Positions 47,184 through 53,946 of a DNA stretch of 64,000 nucleotides are shown piece after piece. A program made the position numbers and the translations under genes. The notes beneath the pieces are model-generated. The model made no database searches. It was not told the origin of the DNA and saw nothing but the letters and a program-made list of their open reading frames with translations. Origin of the DNA: JACOND01 sp965202795 (GTDB taxonomy: Bacteria; Bdellovibrionota; Bdellovibrionia; Bdellovibrionales; UBA1609); assembly GCA_965202795.1 (NCBI GenBank), contig OZ241848.1, forward strand, positions 992,001-1,056,000, read 5' to 3'. The first letter of the stretch is position 1. The number at the start of each line of letters is the position of its first letter.

Positions 47184-48447
47184 TTATTCAGCTTTGCCAT
47201 TTTGAGCGTTCGCTTTCAACTGGCTTTTCAGCCCATTATCTTTGAATCTAATAATCTCGGCTTCTGGCAGGCCAGTCACCTCAGAAATCAGAGAAATTTC
47301 CAAATTTTTCTGGAGCATATTGAAAATGACCTCTCGCTCCCTGGTCTGCCGGCCCTCCTGGCGGCCCTCTTGGCGGCCTTTCTGCCGGCCTTTTTGCAGG
47401 CCTTTTTGCAGGTTTTTTTTGCCAACCTCTTCCATTGTGTCTATAAACTGCATAAAGTTTTTCCCTCCTGTGGCTTTTTGATCAATCTCCTTTAAAACCT
47501 CCCAGTTAAACCGCCCCGGATGGACGCTGCAAATATAATCCACAGCCTTGTTTATTAGAGCCTTCCAGTCCTCAAGGCTTAAAGCGGCCCCCATGCGAAA
47601 CAGCTTTTTAATAATCCGCTCAGCCCGCTCCCAATCCCCCTGCAAATCCCATATATGCTGCAGAATAAACAATGCCGGATGAGAAGTCAAGCCCCTGGCT
47701 TTTCCCTCATCCAGCTCCCTCAAATTCAGCAGAGCCGAAGCGACAGCGAGCCTTAAAAATACTGCGGAAATTCAAAACATGCCCCTTTATTGCATCCCAA
47801 ACCTCCGCCGCGGCCCTGGACTGGGCCGGCGAAAGCTGGCTCTTAAAATCGCGCAGCAGCGAGCCATGGAAATCCAGCGGCTGGGTCCACTTTGGCCTTT
47901 TTCCGCTGTAGGGAACAATCGGGATGATGGGCATCTTCAAGGCCCGGTAAGCCGGAGTCTGATACTCCAGAAGAATCTGGTGGATGTCCCTCCCCTGATG
48001 GCTCCGATGCTCCAAAAGAAACAGCAGGCCCAGCCGTCCGCCGCCGTTTTTAATTTTCACAGAGCAGAGGATGTCGGTCCGCCTTTCTCTCATTTCCTCG
48101 CTTAGAAAGGTTTTCATTTCGACCTCCAGGGAGCTCCAGTCCAGCAGATTGTAGAGTTTTTCAGGGAGCGAAAGCTTAAAGATGTCGGGGGTGTATTTTT
48201 TTTTGGAAAAAACCTTGCGGAAGTAAGAGTCATGGACTGAAGCCCCCCTGCGGATTCGTTTATTGGGACGGCTTTTCAGCCATTCCCGCGCCGCTGCGGA
48301 GTGGCGGGCTTGTCCAGAGGGCCGCCCTGTCAGCGTCTGTTTGCCGGGGCGGCCTGGCGGCCGTTCCCGAGCCGCCACAGTATAGACAGGCTTGTCCAGA
48401 GGGCTGGTTTTGCGGCTGTTCCCTTCAAGCGGGTTCGACAGCGGCAA
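47184..48447 (-). pseudogene. Rpn/YhgA-like nuclease, copy A3, two overlapping frames
   Basis: Same protein as copies A1 and A2. The 5' leader and first residues are lost; the frame is open from about TTG 48447 through two hairpin repeat units and the core (HDSYFRKVFSKKKYT, RRTDILCSV, LLEHRSHQGRD). It then shifts to the +1 frame at the same ATT TTT AAG G site (near 47750) and ends at 47184 with KGRQ/EGRQ repeats and VTGLPEAEIIRFKDN. One hairpin unit here has a compensating base change in its stem. It lies upstream of the truncated portal gene on the same strand, as Rpn-B does in the other module. Confidence 0.78.
48255..48425 (-). repeat. dispersed hairpin repeats at the 5' end of Rpn copy A3
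   Basis: Two units on the minus strand: GGCC-GCCA-GGCC with GCCCCGGCAAACAG (48338-48368), and ATGGCT-GAAA-AGCCGT with CCCAATAAAC (48258-48285). The second has both members of the closing pair changed (C to T and G to A), keeping the stem. Confidence 0.8.
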
Positions 48448-48621
48448 AGCGGCAAGGCAGAGGTTCGGCGCTGGGACCTGTTTAAGCAGCTGGCTCTGAG
48501 GGCGCGCAAATGTCCCTATATAAAGGACAGCCGCAGGCCCTGCTCCAGGATTTAAAGCCAGATTTTCCCCGCCTTTAGGCTGGGCAGCGCGGGCCGCCCT
48601 TTTTGGCCTGGCCCGGCCAAA

Positions 48622-48649
48622 GCCGCCGATAAGCTTAATTATGTTACAT
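48622..48649 (+). other. dif-like Xer site, right copy
   Basis: Plus strand: GCCGCCGATAA (48622-48632), centre GCTTAA (48633-48638), TTATGTTACAT (48639-48649). Identical to the site at 38461-38488 in opposite orientation, 10.16 kb apart. It lies 83 bp before beta-helix gene 4. Confidence 0.55.
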
Positions 48650-48732
48650 TCTTTATGCCTGGCCTGCCGCGGGGGCAGGCTGTCTCCGGCAGACCGGAGG
48701 CTGAAATTTAACCATCCATGGAGGTCTAAATT

Positions 48733-49461
48733 ATGAAAAAACTAATTTTTTCGGCTTTACTGATTTTTGGCTTTTCCGGCGAGGCGGCAGCCACACTTTG
48801 CGGCCCCGGAGTAAATGGCGCCCCGCATAGCAAAGGCGGGGGGTTTGTGGCGGTCACGGCTAAAGTGGCCAAGACCGCTTTTGTGGCCAAAACCGCGGCT
48901 GTTTGCGGTCATGCGCGGGTTTCCGGCTATGCGCAAGTTAAGGGAAATGCGGTGATTTCCGGCAGCGCGGTGGTTTCTGATCGCGCAGTGGTTATGGACA
49001 ATGCGAAGGTTTATGATTGGGCAAATGTTTCTGACCGCTCGCGGGTTAAAGGCGCTGCGAAGGTTTATGGCCGCGCGCAGGTTTCCAAAATGTCCTGGAT
49101 TGCAGGCAATGCTGAAGTTTACGAAAATGCGCGGTATTCCGGCAACGGGCGGGGGCGGATTTACGGCAATGCGCGGGTTTACGGCAAGGCGCAGGTTTCT
49201 GGAGGCGCGAAGATTCATGATGATGCGCGGGTTTCCGGCAATGCGAATATTTTCGGCAATGCAATGGTTAAAGGTTTAGCGCGGGTTTGGGGCAATGCGC
49301 GGGTTTCCGGCTATGCGGGGGTTTCCGGCAATGCGCGGGTTTGGGGCAATGCGCGGATTTCCGGATCAGTACTTGTTAGCGGAACGGCAAAGGTTTCCGG
49401 CGCCGCAAAAGTCTCAACATACGGGAGAACCAGCGGCCATGTCACTTCAGGGGATCATTAA
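48733..49461 (+). CDS. secreted left-handed beta-helix repeat protein 4
   Basis: 242 residues. Signal peptide (LIFSALLIFGFSGEAAA), head CGPGVNGAPH and AAVCGHA, about 27-30 hexads (SGYAQV, YGKAQV, WGNARI) interrupted by one irregular stretch (SGNGRGRIYG), and the end SGHVTSGDH. CCATGGAGGTCTAAATT precedes ATG 48733, almost as in copy 1. It lies just outside the dif-like sites, unlike copies 1-3, which lie inside. A GC-rich terminator follows. Confidence 0.85.
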   Translation: MKKLIFSALLIFGFSGEAAATLCGPGVNGAPHSKGGGFVAVTAKVAKTAFVAKTAAVCGHARVSGYAQVKGNAVISGSAVVSDRAVVMDNAKVYDWANVSDRSRVKGAAKVYGRAQVSKMSWIAGNAEVYENARYSGNGRGRIYGNARVYGKAQVSGGAKIHDDARVSGNANIFGNAMVKGLARVWGNARVSGYAGVSGNARVWGNARISGSVLVSGTAKVSGAAKVSTYGRTSGHVTSGDH

Positions 49462-49495
49462 CCCCGAAGAGATTAAACAGGTCCTGTAATGCTTT

Positions 49496-49520
49496 GGCCC
49501 CCGCCCGGCCCGGGGGCTTT
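49496..49520 (+). terminator. intrinsic terminator after beta-helix gene 4
   Basis: GC-rich stem GCCCCCG / CGGGGGC followed by TTTT, in the same position relative to the gene as at 39937. Confidence 0.7.
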
Positions 49521-49657
49521 TAAGCTGCCAGGCAGGCAAAAATTCTTAAGCGATGGGACAGCCCGCCCCCCATGGCGGGCCTGGAAATCCAGGCCGGGGC
49601 TTGCTTTGCCGGGACAGGCCGGGCCATAAAGCGCCGCCCGCTAAAAGACAGTCTTAT

Positions 49658-50986
49658 TTACCGCTGCCGGCGCCAGCCCAGCGCGCGGAATTCAGAGATG
49701 GGATCGGCGCCAAACAAATATCCTCTCAAAACAGAAACATTCATATAAGCTGTGTTTTTGTTCCCTTTAAAGATTTTGTCCGCCACCCGGCTTTGGCCCT
49801 CCGGCCCCATCCAGCCTTTGGGATAATGCTCCAAAAAATCCTCTATGAGAGAATGAAACTGGCTGACAGATCCATGAAACACCTTCCAGCCAAACAGCTC
49901 CATCTCCTTTTCAGTCAAAACAGCCGAGGCATTTCTAAAAGCCTTTAGCATAGCTCCAGCAAAATGCTCTTCAGCAAACCGGGGATAGCCTTCTGTCTGG
50001 CCGATGTATTCCCCTTTTGGGGAGCCGTCGGGGTTAAACAGCTTGCCCCTCATGGCGCGAAACAGCGTCACAGGGCCTTGAAACTGCTTCCAGCCAAACA
50101 GCTCCATCTCCTTTTCAGTCAAAACAGCCGAGACATTTTTAAAAGCTTTTTGCATGTCTCCAGCAAAATGATCTTCAGCGCATCGGGGATAGCCATCTGT
50201 CTGGCCGATGTATTCCCCTTTTGGGAAGCCATCGGGGTTAAGCAGCCTGCCCCTCATGGCGCGAAACAGCGCCGCTGGGCCATGAAATGCCTGCCAGCCC
50301 AACAGCTTCCTTTCCTTTTCAGTCAAAACAGCCGAGGCATTTTGAAAAGCCTTTAGCATGGCTCCAGCAAAATGCTCTTCAGCAAACCGGGGATAGCCAT
50401 CTGTCTGGCCGATGTATTCCCCTTTTGGGGAGCCATCGGGGTTAAACAGCCTGCCCCTCATGGCGCGAAACAGCGCCACAGGGCCATTAAATGCCTGCCA
50501 GCCAAACAGCGCCCTTTCCTTTTCAGTCAAAACAGCCGAGGCATTTTTAAAAGCCTTTTCCATTTCTCCAGCAAAATGCTCTTCAGCAAATCGGGGATAG
50601 CCATCTGTCTGGCCGATGTATTCCCCTTTTGGGGAGCCATCGGGGTTAAGCAGCCTGCCTCTCATGGCGCGAAACAGCGCCGCCGGGCCATGAAATGCCT
50701 GCCAGCCAAACAGCTTCCTTTCCTTTTCAGTCAAAACAGCCGAGGCATTTTGAAAAGCCTGTTGCATGGCTCCAGCAAAATGCTCTTCAGCAAACCGGGG
50801 ATAGCCCTCCATCTGGCCTTTATATTTCTCTTTTGGGGAGCCATCGGGGTTAAGCAGGATGCCTCTAATAAAAGCAGCCCTGCAGCTGGCAGAAGACTGC
50901 AATAAAGAATTGTCTTGAGGCGCCGGCTTCAGCTTGGAGGCCGAACAAAGCGCGGGCAGCAAAAGAACAAGCCGGGCGAGCTTCAT
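49658..50986 (-). CDS. secreted protein with five 68-residue tandem repeats
   Basis: 442 residues from ATG 50984-50986. A signal peptide (LARLVLLLPALCSAS) is followed by five repeats of about 68 residues, 204 bp each, with the pattern LLNPDGSPKGEYIGQ, GYPRFAEEHFAGAM, KAFQNASAVLTEKE, LFGWQAFHGP. A degenerate last unit ends the protein. I do not recognise the family. The repeats are very alike at DNA level, so recombination is likely to change their number. I chose this start because a consensus promoter lies immediately upstream; the longer frame to 51145 would cover it. Confidence 0.8.
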   Translation of the reverse strand: MKLARLVLLLPALCSASKLKPAPQDNSLLQSSASCRAAFIRGILLNPDGSPKEKYKGQMEGYPRFAEEHFAGAMQQAFQNASAVLTEKERKLFGWQAFHGPAALFRAMRGRLLNPDGSPKGEYIGQTDGYPRFAEEHFAGEMEKAFKNASAVLTEKERALFGWQAFNGPVALFRAMRGRLFNPDGSPKGEYIGQTDGYPRFAEEHFAGAMLKAFQNASAVLTEKERKLLGWQAFHGPAALFRAMRGRLLNPDGFPKGEYIGQTDGYPRCAEDHFAGDMQKAFKNVSAVLTEKEMELFGWKQFQGPVTLFRAMRGKLFNPDGSPKGEYIGQTEGYPRFAEEHFAGAMLKAFRNASAVLTEKEMELFGWKVFHGSVSQFHSLIEDFLEHYPKGWMGPEGQSRVADKIFKGNKNTAYMNVSVLRGYLFGADPISEFRALGWRRQR

Positions 50987-50995
50987 AATGCGGCC

Positions 50996-51024
50996 ATTAT
51001 ATAGGAAATATGCTTGTTTGTCAA
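50996..51024 (-). promoter_or_regulatory. consensus sigma-70 type promoter of the tandem repeat gene
   Basis: Minus strand: TTGACA (51019-51024), 17 bp, TATAAT (50996-51001). The start codon begins only 9 bp after TATAAT, so transcription should begin at or within about three bases of the ATG and give a leaderless mRNA. Confidence 0.8.
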
Positions 51025-51153
51025 GTCTGCGGGCGGGGGGGGCCGCGCCGGCAAAATCCGCGCGGCCCGCGGCGGCTTTTGGCCGCTTTCCAGGAGTCTC
51101 CCCCCCGGAAAACCCCTGATTTTGCGGCAGTTTTATATGCGGCAAATCCCCCC

Positions 51154-51269
51154 TGAAATATATTTTTTGACAAATCTGTCTTAACAGCTGTAAACTTCAT
51201 AATGGGCCCGCCTTTTGTTAATGGCCTGATAATGTTTTAGAAGCCCCGGCGCAAAAGGCCGGGCCCGCC
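51154..51269 (-). mobile_element. remnant of the IS1111-type element end
   Basis: TGAAATATATTTTTTGACAAATCT matches the transposase start region of the intact IS (14352-14377) over 24 bp, followed by the equivalents of its start codon (CTTCAT), GGGCCCGCC leader and the TTTTAGAAGCC and AAAAGGC-GGG end. The rest of the transposase is gone. It lies directly before prfB. Confidence 0.7.
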
Positions 51270-51310
51270 TGACCAGACACAAGCCGCGCAAAAGCCGCCG
51301 GGAGGCCATA

Positions 51311-52436
51311 ATGCCCTTGACAGCAGAGCTTTTTGAAACCCAAAGCCTTTTAAAAGATCTTCATCGCCGGATGGATGATCTTCGGAGGTGTCTTTGATCC
51401 AGCTGGCAGCGAATCCCGCCTGAAAGCTCTGCTCCGGGAGCTGGAAAATCCGGAAATCTGGCAAAATCAGCAGCGCCTCCAGGCCCTTAGCCAGGAGAAA
51501 TCCCGGCTGGAGAGGGCCGTCTCTGAATGGAAGGCCCTGGAAAGCTCCCTAAGCGAAAGCCGGCTGCTTTTAGAGCTTGTTGAGGAGGAAAAAGACGAGG
51601 CGGGCTTTTCCGATCTCAAAAAAGACATCGCGCGCTTTGCCGAAGCTCTGGAAAAAAAAGAGATCGAGAGCCGCCTGAGCGGCGAAAACGACCATTGCAG
51701 CTCTTATCTGTCCATCCATGCGGGGGCGGGCGGGACAGAGGCGGCGGACTGGGCGCGGATTCTCCACCGCATGTATCTCCGCTGGGCTGAAAAACATGGC
51801 TTTCAAACTGAGATTTTGTCCCTGACGGAGGGCGAGGAGGCCGGCCTAAAGTCTGTCTCCTGCCTGATCAAAGGGCCTTGCTGCTATGGCCAGCTGAAAG
51901 AGGAGTCCGGGGTGCACCGCCTGGTCCGGATCAGCCCCTTTGACTCCAGCTCCCGCCGGCACACAAGCTTTGCCTCTGTGTTTGCCTGGCCGGAGGCGGA
52001 TGATAAAATCCAAATTGAAATCTCTCAGAGCGACATTAGAGTAGACACTTACCGCTCCAGCGGGGCCGGCGGCCAGCATGTGAACACAACAGATTCCGCG
52101 GTCAGAATAACCCATCTGCCGACAGGAGCTGTGGTCCAGTGCCAAAACCAGAGGAGCCAGCATGCCAACAAAGACAAAGCCATGAAAATGCTCCGCGCCG
52201 CCCTCTACAAAAAAGAGCTGGAAAAAAAAGAGGAGGAGAAAGCCAGGCGGGAGTCTTCAAAAAAAGCCAATGAGTGGGGCAGCCAAATCCGCTCCTATAT
52301 TCTGCATCCCTATCAAATGGTGAAAGATCACAAAACACAGACCGAAAGCTCCAGCCCAAAAGCGGTTCTTGACGGGGGCATTGATGTTTTTATCCAGGCC
52401 GGCTTAAGGCGGAAAAGCCGCCGCCCGCCAGCTTAA
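51311..52436 (+). CDS. prfB: peptide chain release factor 2, with programmed +1 frameshift
   Basis: Release factor for UGA and UAA stops. It starts at ATG 51311 (GGAGG 6 bp upstream). Codon 29 is an in-frame TGA (51395-51397) preceded by CTT and by the SD-like CGGAGGTGT, so the known RF2 autoregulatory +1 shift joins it to the main frame (GATCCAGCT, reading DPAG). The protein has SPF in VRISPFDSSS and the GGQ motif in SSGAGGQHVNTT. Length, about 375 residues, is normal. The next gene begins 57 bp downstream. Confidence 0.96.
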
Positions 52437-52493
52437 GTTTTTTTAGAGGCCGCGGGGCTTGACATAAAAGCGGCGGCCTGCCAGGATATAAAA

Positions 52494-53198
52494 ATGCCTG
52501 TCTGGATTTTGCTTCCCCTTGCCATGGCGGCTGCCGGCTGCGCCCACAAGCCGAAGGAGCTGCCCTCCGCCAAAGCGCATTTTGAAAAGGCCCTGGAGCA
52601 GAAAAAAAAAGAGCGCTATCCCCAGGCCCTTGAAACCCTGCGGGAGCTGAGAAAGCTTTTTGTCTACAGCCCCTTTGCCGGCAAGGCTCTGCTTTTGGCC
52701 GCCGACATTCATTTTGCCATGGAGGATTTTCCCCAGGCCCTGAAAAGCCTCCGCTCCTTTAGGGCGCTCTATCCCTCCAAAAAAACCGCTTATGCTCTTT
52801 TCCGAATGGGTCTCGCCGCCGCCCGGCAGCTGCCATCGCGGCCGGATTTGGATATTTCCATCGGAGACGAGGCCATAGAGCATTTTCAGGCTCTTTTGGA
52901 TTTGGGCGCGGCTGCGGCGCCCTATAAAAAGCAGGCTGAGGCGGAAATAAAAAGAATCCTTGATTTAAAGGCTGCGAAAGAGTTTGAGACAGCCGCTTTT
53001 TACAGGCGGAGGGGATGGGAAGAAGCCGCCCTGCAGAGGTTTCGCCTTTTGATAAAAGCCTATCCTGAAAGCCCCCTGCTGCCTAAAGCGCTGCTTCATG
53101 GCCTGCAGCTGGCGCGGGCGCTGGAGGAGCCGGCCGCGCCGTTTAAAGAGATGCTTCTGAAAAATTTCCCCAGCTCAAAGGAGGCGCGGTCAATATGA
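52494..53198 (+). CDS. bamD: outer membrane assembly lipoprotein, BamD-like
   Basis: 234 residues with a lipoprotein signal (LLPLAMAAAGC, lipobox Cys 17) and several TPR-like helices: AHFEKALEQKKKERYPQALETLRELRKLF, FAGKALLLAADIHFAMEDFPQALKSLRSF, and a final AALQRFRLLIKAYPESPLLPKAL unit. These match BamD, which helps BamA insert beta-barrel proteins into the outer membrane. The stop overlaps the hpt-like start by 4 bp. Confidence 0.85.
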   Translation: MPVWILLPLAMAAAGCAHKPKELPSAKAHFEKALEQKKKERYPQALETLRELRKLFVYSPFAGKALLLAADIHFAMEDFPQALKSLRSFRALYPSKKTAYALFRMGLAAARQLPSRPDLDISIGDEAIEHFQALLDLGAAAAPYKKQAEAEIKRILDLKAAKEFETAAFYRRRGWEEAALQRFRLLIKAYPESPLLPKALLHGLQLARALEEPAAPFKEMLLKNFPSSKEARSI

Positions 53199-53701
53199 AA
53201 GAATCCACAGTTTTTCTAAAAGAGGCGGAAATCCAAAAGCTTGTCAAAGGGCTGGCAAAGGAAATTGACCACGAATATCAAAAAGCGAAAGATCCTCTGA
53301 CCCTTGTCTGCCCGCTGAAAGGCTCGCTTTTTTTTCTGTCTGATCTGGTCCGCTATTTGAATGTCCCTGTAATACTGGATTTTATATCAATAGAAACCGC
53401 GCCGGGGGGGTTTCATATTTTAAAAGATATCAAAGCCCCTTTGAGAGGCCGTGATGTTTTGATTGTCAAAGAGGTTTTAAACGCCGGGCGAAAGCTCCTG
53501 TTTTTGAAAAAGCGGATTGAGGCCTGCCAGCCAAAAAGCGTTAAAATCGCCACGCTGATTGACAAGCCCTCTCAAAGGCAGCTTGAGCTGCGGTCTGACT
53601 TTTTCGGCATGACCTCCGACGACCGCTACATCTTTGGCTATGGCCTGGATCATGGCGAAAAGCAGCGCCAGCTGCGGGACTTTTTTGTTTTCACGCAATA
53701 G
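53195..53701 (+). CDS. hypoxanthine phosphoribosyltransferase-like protein with altered PRPP loop
   Basis: 168 residues with the HPRT fold pattern: LVCPLKGSLFFLSDLVRYLNVPVILDFISI, RGRDVLIV and a C-terminal DDRYIFGYGLDHGEKQRQL. In active HPRTs the PRPP loop reads VEDIxDTG; here it is VKEVLNAG, so two acidic residues and the Thr have been replaced. It may be catalytically weak, use another substrate, or be a nucleotide sensor. It is coupled to bamD by a 4-bp overlap (ATGA). The frame is intact. Confidence 0.78.
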   Translation: MKESTVFLKEAEIQKLVKGLAKEIDHEYQKAKDPLTLVCPLKGSLFFLSDLVRYLNVPVILDFISIETAPGGFHILKDIKAPLRGRDVLIVKEVLNAGRKLLFLKKRIEACQPKSVKIATLIDKPSQRQLELRSDFFGMTSDDRYIFGYGLDHGEKQRQLRDFFVFTQ

Positions 53702-53946
53702 ATTTGCGCCGCGCGGGCGGCGCCTCCGCAAAGATCCAGCCTGCCGGATCTCCCCGGAAACCCCCCAGAGCATTGAGGCCTGATGGCGGAGCAATATGGA
53801 CCTTGGTATAGGTTTTGGCCGCCGGGGCTTTCTTTCATGGCAGTTTCAGCAAAATTCCAGCAAAATCTAAGTAAGCAAAATTTAAGCCGGCGGGGGCCGG
53901 AAGCCGCAGGGCCTTTTGCCCCCTTAAACAAACGGAGAGTCCCTTA
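53702..53946. other. intergenic region before ftsZ
   Basis: 245 bp with no gene; it probably holds the ftsZ promoter. AAACGGAGAGTCCC precedes the start. Confidence 0.4.
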
